Source of the DNA: Methyloceanibacter superfactus
GTDB taxonomy: Bacteria; Pseudomonadota; Alphaproteobacteria; Rhizobiales; Methyloligellaceae
Assembly (NCBI RefSeq): GCF_001723305.1
Contig: NZ_LPWF01000004.1
Coordinates: forward strand, 207,515-271,514
Direction: 5' to 3'
DNA: 64,000 nucleotides
Numbering within the stretch: the first letter of the stretch is position 1; every line of letters starts with the position of its first letter. Of the stretch, positions 55,872 to 64,000 are shown one piece after another. The notes below the pieces were generated by a model, which saw only the letters and a program-made list of their open reading frames with translations, was not told the DNA's origin and did no database searches. A program made the translations under genes and the position numbers.

Positions 55872-57031
55872 ATGCGCGGGCTAGTCCTGAGTCTCACATT
55901 ATTGTCATTCTGCACGGGCGCCGCCGCGGAGCAGATCGGCATGCCTAAGGTCGCCACGCGGCCCGCGGCGTCGGCCGCGACCGAGAAGCCGGCACCGAAA
56001 CCGGTGAAGAAGAGGCCCCGGCGCCGAAAACACCCCCGGCGAGAGAGTTGTTCGGCTCGGTGGCGGAACCGGCGCCGCTCGAGGCCCGCTCCATCGGCGG
56101 CTATGCCAAAGGCTGCCTTGCCGGCGGACTGTCGCTGCCCATCAACGGTCCCGACTGGCAGGTGATGCGGCTCTCGCGCAACCGCAATTGGGGCAACCCG
56201 CGACTCCTCGACTATCTCGAGCGATTGTCGAGCGATGCCCGGGCGCTCGACGGCTGGCCCGGTCTCCTCATCGGCGACATGTCGCAGCCGCGCGGCGGAC
56301 CGATGCTCACCGGGCATACCAGCCACCAGGTCGGGCTCGACGCCGATATCTGGTTGACGCCGATGCCGGACCGCATCCTCACGCCTCAGGAGCGGGAGGA
56401 GATCAGCGCCGTGTCGATGTTGAAGGACCCGCTCACCGTCGATCCCGCGAAGTTCACCATCGGTCAGGTCAAGCTCATCAGGCGGGCGGCCACCTACCCG
56501 CAAGTGGCCCGCATCTTCGTGCATCCGGCGATCAAGAAATCGCTGTGCGCCCAAGCGGACTCGGTGGGCAAGGACCGGTCCTGGCTCGGCAAGGTGCGGC
56601 CGTGGTGGAACCATTATTATCATTTCCACGTGCGCCTCTCTTGTCCGCCGGGGCAGGAGGGCTGCGAGAATCAGAACCCGGTGAACGGCGACGACGGCTG
56701 CGGCAAGGAGCTCGACAATTGGTTCGACATGCTGAAGAAGTCCGCCATCTGGACGGCGCAGCAGCCGCCGCCAGACCCCAACGCCAAGCCGGTGCCGAAG
56801 AAGAAGCAGCTCAAGCTCACCGACCTGCCGGGGGACTGCAAGACCGTGTTGACCGCGGGCGGGCACGAGCCGCTTGCCGCCGACGGCGATCTGCCGCCGC
56901 TCGCGCTCAAGGCCGCCGCCAGCAAGGAGGCCGGCCCGCCGCTACCCCGGCTGAGCGAGACCCAACTTGAGATCTTGGTCGCGGGCGGCAAGCTCGGCAT
57001 GCCGCTGCCCGACCGCAACCCGATCCGCTGA
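55872..57031 (+). CDS. mepA: Penicillin-insensitive murein endopeptidase (one apparent frameshift)
   Basis: Zinc peptidase (M74, LAS family) that cleaves D-Ala-meso-DAP crosslinks in the periplasm. Signal peptide MRGLVLSLTLLSFCTGAAA. The linker breaks frame near 56010; repaired it reads PVKEEAPAPKTPPARELFGS. Metal-site motifs: HTSHQVGLDADIWLTPMP and WNHYYHFHVRLSCPPGQEGC. NRNWGNPRLLDYLERLSSDA is the typical N-terminal segment. The C-terminal Pro/Lys-rich extension of about 100 aa is longer than in E. coli MepA. About 387 aa. Confidence 0.92.
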
Positions 57032-57075
57032 CAACTCAGGCCTTCACCCTTCACCCCGCAGGGCACATTCGCACC

Positions 57076-57470
57076 ATGTTGAAACGCCGCTCTCATCCTC
57101 TCGAAGGCCAGAAGAACGTCTACGGCGAGCCGCTGAAGGCCTGCTCGGAACGGCCGGTGACCGGCTTCTACCGCACGGGCTGCTGTCACACCGGTCCTGA
57201 CGATGTCGGGCTGCATACGGTGTGCGTGGAGGTGACGGCCGAGTTCCTCGCCTTCTCCAAGGCGCCGGCAACGATCTCACCACGCCGCATCCGGATTTCG
57301 GCTTTCCCGGCCTCAACCCCGGCGACCGCTGGTGCCTGTGCGCGCCGCGCTGGCGCGAGGCCTTGGAAGCAGGCTTCGCGCCGCGGGTGATCCTCGGCGC
57401 CACCCACGAGGCGACGCTCGAGGTCGTGGATCTCGAGGATCTCAAGCGCTACGCCATCGACTTGGCGTGA
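57076..57470 (+). CDS. DUF2237 family protein (one apparent frameshift)
   Basis: Conserved cytoplasmic protein of unknown function. N-terminal part QKNVYGEPLKACSERPVTGF, YRTGCCHTGPDDVGLHTVCV, and VTAEFLAFSKA; then a break near 57265 and GNDLTTPHPDFGFPGLNPGD, RWCLCAPRWREALEAGFAPR, VILGATHEATLEVVDLEDLK. The five conserved cysteines and the terminal HEATLEVV segment are family hallmarks. 131 aa repaired, the normal family length. It starts 44 bp after mepA. Confidence 0.87.
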
Positions 57471-57561
57471 CACACTTGGCGTGAGAACGACTTGGCGTAG
57501 CTGATCCAGGGCGCCTCGGACCCTCTAACCCTTCTTGTTGACAGCGCCTGGAGGTGGCAGC

Positions 57562-58137
57562 ATGGCCAGCATGGCCCAGACCAAGAAGCCTGCCGCAAAG
57601 AAGAAGTCAGCTCCCGCCGCGGCGCCGAGGTCGCGGAAGAAGCGGCAAATCTATTCGGAAGGGCACAAGCGCAAATTCCTGGTGGTCGTCGACGAGACGC
57701 CGGAGTGTGAAAGCGCGCTGGCTTTTGCCGCCAGCCGGGCGCAACGCACCAAGGGACAGCTGGCGTTGCTTTACGTCATCGAGCCGGAGGGCGAGGCCAT
57801 GCATTGGCTCGGCGTCGAGGACGTAGCGCGCGAGGAAGGTCAGACCAAGGCCAAGGCGGTGTTCCGCCTGTTCGGCCGCAAGCTCAAGACCATGGGCTTC
57901 GAGGATCTGGTGCCGGAAGAGATCGTGCGCGAAGGGATCAAGTCCGAGGAGATCACGTCGCTGATCGAGGAGGACGAGGATATCGGCGTGCTCGTGCTCG
58001 GCGCCTCGAAAGATCCCTCCGGACCCGGGCCGCTGGTATCGAGTCTGGCGGGCGGGCGTCTCGCCGGAGTCTTCCCGACGCCCATCACCGTCGTCCCCGG
58101 CCACCTGTCCACCGACGAAATTCTGGCACTGGCATAG
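57562..58137 (+). CDS. Universal stress protein family protein
   Basis: UspA-type alpha/beta protein of 191 aa. A basic N-terminal extension (QTKKPAAKKKSAPAAAPRSR) precedes the Usp domain: KRKFLVVVDETPECESALAF, AASRAQRTKGQLALLYVIEP, DIGVLVLGASKDPSGPGPLV and the final FPTPITVVPGHLSTDEILAL. The GxxG-type ATP loop reads GASKDPSGPGPLVSSL, so nucleotide binding is uncertain. Start 57562 is preceded by TGGAGGTGG; ATG 57571 is also possible. Confidence 0.85.
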   Translation: MASMAQTKKPAAKKKSAPAAAPRSRKKRQIYSEGHKRKFLVVVDETPECESALAFAASRAQRTKGQLALLYVIEPEGEAMHWLGVEDVAREEGQTKAKAVFRLFGRKLKTMGFEDLVPEEIVREGIKSEEITSLIEEDEDIGVLVLGASKDPSGPGPLVSSLAGGRLAGVFPTPITVVPGHLSTDEILALA

Positions 58138-58203
58138 CCAGGCAAGAGGCGGCCCCGGGAGCTTCGTCCCGAGACCGCTTCAGCAACAGATGATCGGGAC
58201 CGC

Positions 58204-58410
58204 CTAGCGGCAGTCCATCATGCCGTGCATGGCCATCTTGGCCTGGCGCTTGGTGGAATAGACGCCCATCACCTTGTAGTGCTTGGAACTCGGGGCCGTG
58301 TTGGTCATGACGCAGCCACCGCCGTAGCGGAGCGACACGTAGTAGTCGGCGGCGAGCGCCGGGGTGGCAACGGCGACGAGCAGCGCGCCGGCAACGATAT
58401 ATTTCAGCAT
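58204..58410 (-). CDS. Small secreted protein
   Basis: A 68-aa protein with a clean signal peptide, MLKYIVAGALLVAVATPALA, leaving a 48-residue mature peptide: ADYYVSLRYGGGCVMTNTAP, then YKVMGVYSTKRQAKMAMHGM and MDCR. Two cysteines could form a disulfide. Not recognised beyond a general similarity to small rhizobial exported proteins. The ATG is preceded by GGAGACCCCCC. Isolated gene. Confidence 0.65.
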   Translation of the reverse strand: MLKYIVAGALLVAVATPALAADYYVSLRYGGGCVMTNTAPSSKHYKVMGVYSTKRQAKMAMHGMMDCR

Positions 58411-58484
58411 GGGGGGTCTCCAGGGACTGAGAGTTGAGGACCGGGAGAATTCCCGAGCCCTGGGCCGGCTCGATCCGGCCTAAT

Positions 58485-58510
58485 GAGAGGCTAGAAATCT
58501 CGAGCCTCTC
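58485..58510. terminator. Candidate hairpin downstream of the autotransporter remnant
   Basis: GAGAGGCT (58485-58492) pairs with AGCCTCTC (58503-58510) around a 10-nt loop. No strong T-run on either side, so terminator function is uncertain. Confidence 0.35.
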
Positions 58511-58580
58511 TTCCCAATACCTTCTGTCTATTGACCCCCAACGGTCCGCCTATCGCGCCCGGTATTGAACCGCCGAACCT

Positions 58581-58740
58581 CTAGAACAGCAACGTGAAGC
58601 GGCCTTTGACGCCGTTGTCCGAAACGCCGTCGCCGAACTGGCCCGAATAGGACACGCCCGCCGTGGTCCTTGCGCCGAGTGCGAAGTCGAGGCCGGCGTC
58701 GATCAGGGCTGAGTCCTCGGCCAGCGGGCGCTCTCCCCGC
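58581..58740 (-). pseudogene. Autotransporter beta-barrel C-terminal remnant
   Basis: Only the last 45-50 residues of an autotransporter domain remain: PLAEDSALIDAGLDFALGAR, TTAGVSYSGQFGDGVSDNGV, KGRFTLLF. The DSALxxAGxxF pattern, alternating strands and a terminal Phe are the closing strands of the outer-membrane barrel. No start, passenger or barrel body is recognisable upstream in any minus-strand frame up to 59300, so it is a decayed fragment. Confidence 0.65.
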
Positions 58741-59301
58741 TTTATCCTCGCCCTCCGAAGCGGCGGTACAATCCCTCCATCCCTCGTCCATGAGGACGCG
58801 AGCTGCAGACCGTCTGCTTCTCGGGACGTGGGGCGCGGCGCCCGAGGTGGCGCGGTACAGATGGGCTGATCTCGGACGCACCATTCCCGATAGGCCCGGA
58901 CACCCGCGCCATGGACAACGGACCGGCCTCGGGGGTCTCTACTCCGCCCGCCTGCGCTGTAACGCGTGGGCCTTCGGGTGAGGCGTGCTCTGCCTTTCGC
59001 ACCGCGCCTGTGCCACTGGCGATAAGCGGCGGTCTGAGGCTGTAAAAAGATGCCGTGAGCGGGGCGCCGAGAGGCCGCCCTAGACCTGCAGTCGGACGCG
59101 GTCGATCGGTGCCCCGCCGTCCTTGTTTTTGGCATTGCCTGGCGCACCTAGCGCCGGGGTCAAATCGGCTTGCGAGTCGTGCTATGAGGGGCTCCGAAAC
59201 CTTGACTTTGGGCCTTCCGAAGCTCAAATATGGGCTAGAATAATTCTAAGATATGCAGGCTTTCATCAGCGAAAATGCGTTGAAAGCCCAGAGGCAGAAA
59301 G
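58741..59301. other. 561-bp region without a supported gene
   Basis: Lies between the autotransporter remnant and nfu. Open frames exist on both strands but have no recognisable motifs. It probably holds decayed sequence from the former autotransporter gene and the promoter region of nfu. Confidence 0.45.
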
Positions 59302-59859
59302 ATGTTCATCCAGACCGAAGCCACGCCGAATCCCGCCACCCTGAAGTTCATTCCGGGGCGGCCGGTGCTCGGCGAGGAGGACGCCATCGAGTTCCGCGAT
59401 CCGGCCGAGAGCGAAGGCTCGCCGCTGGCGCACCGCCTGTTCGAGATCGAAGGCGTGCGCGGCGTGTTCCTCGGGTCCGACTTCATCAGCGTCACCAAGG
59501 GCGAGGGCGAATGGCAGCATCTGAAGCCCGCCATTCTCGGCGCCATCATGGAGCATTACCTCTCCGGCGAGGCGATGACCGACGCGCGCCGGATCAGTAT
59601 GACGGCGACGAGTTCTTCGCCCCCGGAGGACGCCGAGACGGTCAAGACCATCAAGGAGCTGCTCGACACGCGCGTGCGCCCGGCGGTGGCGCAGGACGGC
59701 GGCGACATCACCTTCCAGGGCTATCGCGACGGCGTCGTGTTCCTACACATGCGCGGCGCGTGCTCCGGCTGCCCGAGCTCGACGGCGACGCTGCGCCACG
59801 GCATCGAGAACCTGCTCCGGCACTTCATCCCCGAGGTGCAAGAGGTCCGTCCGATTTGA
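59302..59859 (+). CDS. NifU family Fe-S scaffold protein (Nfu type)
   Basis: Carrier for Fe-S clusters. A 185-aa protein with the N-terminal Nfu domain ([40 protein letters not shown]) and the C-terminal NifU-like domain: [20 protein letters not shown] and [20 protein letters not shown] with the CxxC cluster ligands. This two-domain form is the mitochondrial/alphaproteobacterial Nfu1. The stop TGA overlaps the TTG start of the nitroreductase gene. Confidence 0.94.
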   Translation: MFIQTEATPNPATLKFIPGRPVLGEEDAIEFRDPAESEGSPLAHRLFEIEGVRGVFLGSDFISVTKGEGEWQHLKPAILGAIMEHYLSGEAMTDARRISMTATSSSPPEDAETVKTIKELLDTRVRPAVAQDGGDITFQGYRDGVVFLHMRGACSGCPSSTATLRHGIENLLRHFIPEVQEVRPI

Positions 59860-60446
59860 CGGACAAGCTGCCAGACGCCTCCCTCGATCAGCTCTTTCGC
59901 GACGCGCGCACCCGCGGGTCGTGGCACGACAAGGACGTGCCCGACGCGCTGCTGCATGAGCTTGTCGAGCTGGTGAAGCTCGGACCGACGTCCGGCAATT
60001 GCAGTCCGGCACGCTTCGTCTTCGTGAAGTCGCCCGAAGCCAAGGCCCGGCTGAAGCCGTTCCTGTCGGACGGCAATCGCGACAAGACCATGAAGGCGCC
60101 GGTCTGCGTCATCATCGGCTACGACCTCGAATTCCACGAGCATCTGCCAAAGCTGTTTCCGCATACCGACGCCAAGAGTTGGTTCGAAGGCAAGCCGGAG
60201 AAGATCGCCGACACCGCGTTCCGCAACAGCTCGCTGCAAGGCGCCTATCTGATCCTGGCGGCGCGGGCACTCGGTCTCGACTGCGGCCCCATGTCCGGCT
60301 TCGACAATGCCGGCGTCGATAAGGAATTCTTCGCCGGCACCGAGGTGAAGTCGAACTTTTTGTGCAATCTCGGCTATGGGGACGATTCGCCCCTCCGGCC
60401 CCGCTCGCCGCGCTTCGACTTCGACGAGATGGCGCGCATCCTTTAA
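59856..60446 (+). CDS. Nitroreductase-family malonic semialdehyde reductase (RutE/HadB-like)
   Basis: FMN-dependent NAD(P)H reductase. The likely start is TTG at 59856, overlapping the nfu stop (TTGA), giving [20 protein letters not shown]. The family motifs are [60 protein letters not shown] and [17 protein letters not shown]. 196 aa, the usual length. RutE reduces malonic semialdehyde in uracil breakdown; no rut genes are nearby, so the role here may be general. Confidence 0.85.
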   Translation: MTDKLPDASLDQLFRDARTRGSWHDKDVPDALLHELVELVKLGPTSGNCSPARFVFVKSPEAKARLKPFLSDGNRDKTMKAPVCVIIGYDLEFHEHLPKLFPHTDAKSWFEGKPEKIADTAFRNSSLQGAYLILAARALGLDCGPMSGFDNAGVDKEFFAGTEVKSNFLCNLGYGDDSPLRPRSPRFDFDEMARIL

Positions 60447-60456
60447 GAAGCTCCCC

Positions 60457-61143
60457 ATGAACATCCTCGCGCTGGATACGAGCATGGGCGCCTGCTCGGC
60501 GGCCCTGCTATGCGCCACGGACGGCACGCGTGCGCTCCATGCGCGCCAAGACGAGATGCAGCGCGGCCATGCGGAGGCGCTGATGCCGATGGTGGCGGCG
60601 GTCATGGCCGAGGGAGACGTCAGGCCAGGCGATCTCGACGTGATCGCGGCGACGCTCGGACCGGGCAGTTTCACCGGCGTGCGCATCGCCATCGCCGCGG
60701 CGCGCGGGCTCGCGCTGGCGACGGACGCTGAGCTCTACGGCACGGACAGTCTCACGGTGATGGCGCGCATGGCGGTCTTGGCGATCGCGCCGGACGGTCC
60801 CTTCGCCGTCGCCGTCGATGCGCGACGAGAGATGCTCTATCTCGGCCTTTACGACGCGGCGGGGCGCAAGCTCGACGGCCCACTGCTCATCGCCCCCGGC
60901 GATGCGGTGGAGCGTCTTCCGCGGGAGCTCGGCCTTGCGGTCGGCAGCGGCGCGCAAGCCCTCGCCGACGCGGCGGCGGCGCGGGGCCGCGATGTGTCGC
61001 CCGCGCTAACCACATTGCAGCCGAGCGCCATGGCGCTGGCCGACATCGCCAAGCGAAGGCGGCGAGTCTCCGACGCTCTTCCGTCCGCTCTATCTGCGAC
61101 CACCCGACGCCAAGCCCCAGCGCCCGCGATCGGGAGCATGTGA
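60457..61143 (+). CDS. tsaB: tRNA threonylcarbamoyladenosine biosynthesis protein TsaB (frame breaks near the end)
   Basis: Scaffold protein of the TsaBDE complex for t6A tRNA modification. ASKHA-fold start MNILALDTSMGACSAALLCA; LDVIAATLGPGSFTGVRIAI is the family signature; YGTDSLTVMARMA follows. The last 30 residues are out of frame: repaired after a CG loss near 61056 the tail reads EGGESPTLFRPLYLRPPDAK, and one base near 61138 returns to the TGA at 61141. Followed by rimI and fur in the standard order. Confidence 0.9.
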   Translation: MNILALDTSMGACSAALLCATDGTRALHARQDEMQRGHAEALMPMVAAVMAEGDVRPGDLDVIAATLGPGSFTGVRIAIAAARGLALATDAELYGTDSLTVMARMAVLAIAPDGPFAVAVDARREMLYLGLYDAAGRKLDGPLLIAPGDAVERLPRELGLAVGSGAQALADAAAARGRDVSPALTTLQPSAMALADIAKRRRRVSDALPSALSATTRRQAPAPAIGSM

Positions 61144-61153
61144 TGCGACCCGC

Positions 61154-61647
61154 ATGGTGCATCGCGCCCTGCCGGGCGACGCCGGCTTGATGGCCGCCAT
61201 TCACGCGAGCTGCTTCGACCGGCCCTCGGACCGGCCCTGGGACGAGGCAGCCATGGCACAGCTCATCGCCAGCCCCGGCGTGCTCTGTCTGCTCGGCGCC
61301 GCGACCCATGTGGTGGCCGCGCCCGCCGGCCTTCTGATCGCGCGGCGTGCCGCCGACGAGGCCGAGTTGCTCACCCTCGGCGTGACGCCCGCCTGCCGCC
61401 GCTCTGGGCTCGGCCGCGCGCTGGTGACCAAGGCTTTGGAGGATCTGCGGGCCAGCGGCGCGGCAACGCTTTTCTTGGAGGTGGACGAGGGCAACGAGGC
61501 CGCGCTCGCGCTCTACCGCTCGTTCGGCGCCCAGCCGGTCGGGCGCGCCCCGGATATTACGAGAGCGGCGCCGACGCCGCGATCTTCAGCCTTGCCCTTT
61601 CAGACCGGCCCTCCGATGATGGGCAAATCGCCGATCAAGTCCCATGA
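61154..61647 (+). CDS. rimI: Ribosomal-protein-alanine acetyltransferase (one apparent frameshift)
   Basis: GNAT-fold enzyme that acetylates the N-terminus of S18. Starts MVHRALPGDAGLMAAIHASC. The acetyl-CoA loop is TLGVTPACRRSGLGRALVTK, followed by LFLEVDEGNEAALALYRSFG. The frame breaks near 61548; one base restores YYESGADAAIFSLALSDRPS, where the YY-x-x-G-x-D-A region is a RimI hallmark, ending at TGA 61645. The stop overlaps the fur start (ATGA). 164 aa. Confidence 0.88.
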
Positions 61648-62105
61648 AGACCAGCGATAAACAGGGGTCCATGTCACAGCCAGCGACACGAGAGAGCAGG
61701 CTGGAGCGCTTGTGCGCCGATAGCGGCATGCGCATGACCGGGCAGCGCCGCATCATCGCCGCTGTGCTGTCGGAGGCGCACGATCATCCGGATGTGGAGG
61801 AAGTCTACCGGCGGGCCAGCGCGCGGGATTCGCGCATCTCGCTTTCCACCGTCTATCGCACCGTGCGGTTATTGGAGGAGGCCGGGATCGTCGAGCGCCA
61901 CGATTTCGGCGACGGCCGCGCGCGCTACGAGCCGGCGCGCCACGACCACCACGACCATCTGATCAACGTCAAGACCGGCGAGGTCATCGAGTTCAAGAAC
62001 GAGGAGATCGAGCGCCTGCAGGAGCGCGTCGCCAAGGAGCTCGGCTTCAGCCTCATCGGCCACCGGCTGGAACTGTTCGGCAAGCCCCTCAAGAACGGCA
62101 AATAA
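61644..62105 (+). CDS. fur: Fur family transcriptional regulator (Fur/Mur)
   Basis: Metal-responsive repressor of 153 aa. DNA-binding domain: MRMTGQRRIIAAVLSEAHDH, PDVEEVYRRASARDSRISLS and TVYRTVRLLEEAGIVERHDF. The metal/dimer domain has YEPARHDHHDHLINVKTGEV and EFKNEEIERLQERVAKELGF. No CxxC zinc pairs, as in rhizobial Fur orthologues, many of which respond to manganese (Mur) rather than iron. Start ATG 61644 overlaps the rimI stop. In this position of alphaproteobacterial genomes the gene is the Fur/Mur orthologue, not Irr. Confidence 0.92.
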   Translation: MKTSDKQGSMSQPATRESRLERLCADSGMRMTGQRRIIAAVLSEAHDHPDVEEVYRRASARDSRISLSTVYRTVRLLEEAGIVERHDFGDGRARYEPARHDHHDHLINVKTGEVIEFKNEEIERLQERVAKELGFSLIGHRLELFGKPLKNGK

Positions 62106-62188
62106 GGGCCGCCGCAAGCGCGTTTGACTTCGTGCCTGGGCCGGGACAACGTTACCGCAGCGTCCAAAACAAATAAGGGGGTGGCGTG

Positions 62189-62610
62189 ATGGGAAAGCGG
62201 TGGAGTCTCGCGGCAATCTTGACGTTGTTCAGCAGCATGGCCTTGGCCCAACATGCCGTTCCGCTGGAGCCTGATACGGCGCCGGTCGCGGCGCCGGCCG
62301 CACCAATAGAGGCCACACCGGAGAGCGATACGGTTGCGCCGGAAAGCAGCGCGCCGGCCCCCGTGGCCGCCGCCGCGGTGCCAGAGCCCGAGCCGGCGCC
62401 GGCGCCCCAAATCACGGTCCAAGCAAGCTATCCGTCCGAGGTCGATGTCTATCTGGTCCCGGCGGCCATGCGCCAATCTGCACGACCGGGGAATGGGGCT
62501 TCGATGAGATCCGCACGGATTGCCGCACCGAGCCCGTTCCGGTACGGCGCCTGGACCCGGCGCTGCGCGGGCTCTGCGTCACACGCTATGGGCAGCGCAC
62601 CTGCTATTGA
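62189..62610 (+). CDS. Small secreted Cys protein (one apparent frameshift)
   Basis: Signal peptide MGKRWSLAAILTLFSSMALA, then a Pro/Ala/Glu-rich linker of about 55 residues. The conserved end is in another frame entered near 62475: CTTGEWGFDEIRTDCRTEPV, RRLDPALRGLCVTRYGQRTC and Y-stop (TGA 62608). Four cysteines in this segment suggest a small disulfide-bonded domain. The uncorrected frame runs to 62656 and ends in meaningless sequence. About 140 aa repaired. Function unknown. It lies between fur and the acyltransferase gene. Confidence 0.62.
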
Positions 62611-62652
62611 GATCTGCGACTTGCGCTCTAAGTTTGGATTGACCGCAGACCC

Positions 62653-63441
62653 ATGAGAAGCGTGCGTGCGTTCCTAGTGCTGTCGGCGTTTTTCGCCTTC
62701 ACCATTCCGTTGATGCCGCTCCAGCTCCTGTTCGTGCGGACGGGCTCGCGCTTCGCCCGCAGCTTCCCGCATTGGTATCATCGCCAGGTTTGCCGCATCG
62801 TTGGCATCCGTCTCCTCGTCGAGGGCGAGGTGGCCGAGAGCCAAGGCGTACTCATCATCTCCAATCATGTGTCGTGGCTCGACATCACCGTGCTGTCGGC
62901 GGTGGCGCCCGTCTCCTTCGTGGCCAAGAAAGAAGTCTCGACTTGGCCCTTCGTGAAATGGCTCGCCAAGCTGCAGCGCTCGGTATTCGTCGACCGCGAA
63001 CGGCGAAACCAGGTGGGCGACAAGGCCAACGAGATCCTGAGCCGGCTCGAAGGCGGCGACCATGTGGTGCTGTTCGCCGAAGGCACGTCGAGCGACGGCA
63101 ACGGCGTGGAGCCGTTCCGCACGGCGCTGTTCGCCGCGGCGAAGCCGTCCGGCGGTCAGCCCATGGGATCGAGCGTGTCGGCGCAGACCTTGGCGCTGAC
63201 CTACACCAAGGTCTACGGGCTGCCGCTCGGGCGCCGTGGCCGGCCGCAGGTCGCCTGGTATGGCGATATGGACATGGCGAGCCACGCCTGGAAGCTGCTG
63301 GGGCTCGGCCCGCTCGACGCCAAGATCCGCATCGGGCCTCCGGTGCCGCTCGACGACTTTCCCGACCGCAAAGCGCTTGCGCGCTATGCGGAAGAGAAGG
63401 TCCGGCAAGACGTCGTCGAGTTGTTGCGGGGGCCCCGCTAG
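62653..63441 (+). CDS. 1-acyl-sn-glycerol-3-phosphate acyltransferase (PlsC/OlsA-like)
   Basis: Membrane-associated LPLAT-family acyltransferase of 262 aa. An N-terminal hydrophobic segment (RAFLVLSAFFAFTIPLMPLQ) precedes motif I HX4D in LIISNHVSWLDITVLSAVAP and motif III VVLFAEGTSSDGNGVEPFRT. In alphaproteobacteria the gene after fur belongs to the PlsC/OlsA group; ornithine-lipid versus phosphatidic acid synthesis cannot be decided. Start ATG 62653. Confidence 0.9.
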   Translation: MRSVRAFLVLSAFFAFTIPLMPLQLLFVRTGSRFARSFPHWYHRQVCRIVGIRLLVEGEVAESQGVLIISNHVSWLDITVLSAVAPVSFVAKKEVSTWPFVKWLAKLQRSVFVDRERRNQVGDKANEILSRLEGGDHVVLFAEGTSSDGNGVEPFRTALFAAAKPSGGQPMGSSVSAQTLALTYTKVYGLPLGRRGRPQVAWYGDMDMASHAWKLLGLGPLDAKIRIGPPVPLDDFPDRKALARYAEEKVRQDVVELLRGPR

Positions 63442-63464
63442 GACGGAGCCCCGGCAATCGCGCC

Positions 63465-64000
63465 TTAGATCGCGCGCCTCAGCCTGATCGTGTCCATGAC
63501 CGTCGCCGGTGCGAAGCTGCCATTCGGCAATTGCCGGATGAAGCCCGCCTTGGCGACATTGGTGAGCGTCACGTGGACGGCCCGGTCGGCGATCTCGCCT
63601 TCGGCGAAATAGCCTCCTGCACCGCCACATGGCAGAGGTCGTCCAGCGTCATGGCGCCGATCTCGCTCAGCTTGCGAATCAGGAAGTCGGCGAGCGGCGG
63701 CGGTTGCTGGCCGGCCATCGCGGGCCGGCGCTGCTCGGGCTCCTGGGCGGCGGCGGGGGCGGGCGGACGGCGATAGATCTGCGGCGCGACGGGCCGGCGG
63801 TCATCCTCGTCCATTTCACCCCTCGGCGCGGCATCGGCACCGGACGGCGCTGTGGCTCGGCTTCGGCCGCGGGCCGGCGGTAGGGCTCGGCTTGTGGCGC
63901 CGGACGGCGATCCCGCTCGGCCTCGGCGGCGACAGGCCGGCGATATTGCTCGGCTTGCGGCTCCGGACGGCGGTCCCGTTCGGCCTCGGCGGCAACCGGC
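63465..64000 (-). CDS. Repeat-rich protein with C-terminal winged-helix-like domain (partial; two apparent frameshifts)
   Basis: Runs off the right edge. The visible start is a tandem 21-residue repeat, PVAAEAERDRRPEPQAEQYR-R, two copies plus a degenerate one, followed by MDEDDRRPVAPQIYRRPPAP. After it comes a compact region: PLADFLIRKLSEIGAMTLDD, LCHVAVQEA, then (after a break near 63617) YFAEGEIADRAVHVTLTNVA and KAGFIRQLPNGSFAPATVMD. A second break lies near 63815. The C-terminal 80 residues look like a helical, possibly winged-helix, module. Function unknown. Confidence 0.6.
63874..64000 (-). repeat. 63-bp coding tandem repeat
   Basis: Two adjacent 63-bp units (63937-63999 and 63874-63936) encode near-identical 21-residue blocks; they differ mainly at E/A and Q/P positions. 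A third, shortened unit follows to about 63840. The array continues beyond the window. Confidence 0.75.

Noticed and set aside
59253..59855. N-terminal extension of the nitroreductase gene over nfu
   Set aside because: The extension overlaps the complete nfu gene in another frame and has no family similarity; the real start is the TTG at 59856.

Overview
This is a GC-rich chromosomal stretch from an alphaproteobacterium, most likely of the order Hyphomicrobiales (Rhizobiales). The assignment rests on gene order and family content: aroA-cmk-rpsA-sppA-ihfB-lapA-trpF-trpB-trpA-accD; lptC-lptA-lptB-rpoN-ptsN; infC-rpmI-rplT-pheS-pheT; tsaB-rimI-fur-plsC; and alphaproteobacterial families such as TIGR02300, DUF1150 next to Hsp20, NrnC and the NDUFA9-like protein. 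Family or genus cannot be fixed from what I can see.

Layout. 1-9.5 kb (minus strand): the aroA to accD block for aromatic amino acid, fatty acid and translation functions. 9.6-13.4 kb: TIGR02300 protein, tRNA-Ala(GGC), small membrane protein, a heat-shock unit (Hsp20 + DUF1150) behind a near-consensus RpoH promoter, a secreted serine hydrolase, ptsN. 13.9-18.8 kb (minus): rpoN, lptB, lptA, lptC, NrnC exonuclease, tRNA-Leu(CAG). 19-25.6 kb: NDUFA9-like protein, uppP, GST, queG, SDR, hydrolase, glycosyltransferase. 25.7-30.6 kb (plus): infC (apparently starting at AUC), rpmI, rplT, pheS, pheT. 30.6-41.2 kb: CapA-like and GMC oxidoreductase pair, exported MsrA, two related small Lys-rich secreted proteins, lepA, TAXI binding protein, SH3 protein, HdeD-like protein, small Cys protein. 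41.4-46.4 kb: MFS transporter, methyltransferase, AI-2E-type transporter with a fused soluble domain, and a six-copy 15-bp repeat array. 46.4-55 kb: small secreted protein, two paralogous choloylglycine/penicillin V acylase-type hydrolases flanking an acidic membrane protein, a VIT1/MbfA-type iron transporter, Tat-type beta carbonic anhydrase, Cfa, secreted lipase-like protein. 55-64 kb: DUF1328 protein, L,D-transpeptidase, MepA, DUF2237, universal stress protein, autotransporter remnant, Nfu, nitroreductase, tsaB-rimI-fur, plsC, and a repeat-rich partial gene.

The most striking global property is that about 21 genes carry roughly 33 frame breaks, nearly all explicable as loss of one base in a short G/C run. 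Indispensable genes (rpsA, pheS, pheT, rpoN, lptC, tsaB) are affected, and the protein resumes in the next frame with no loss of conserved sequence. I therefore read these as sequence errors rather than biology and annotate such genes as single CDS over their full repaired span. No insertion sequence, prophage, CRISPR array or plasmid function was seen. The best biological leads are the RpoH promoter plus structured Hsp20 leader, the 15-bp repeat array, the twin Ntn-hydrolase locus, and the AUC start of infC.
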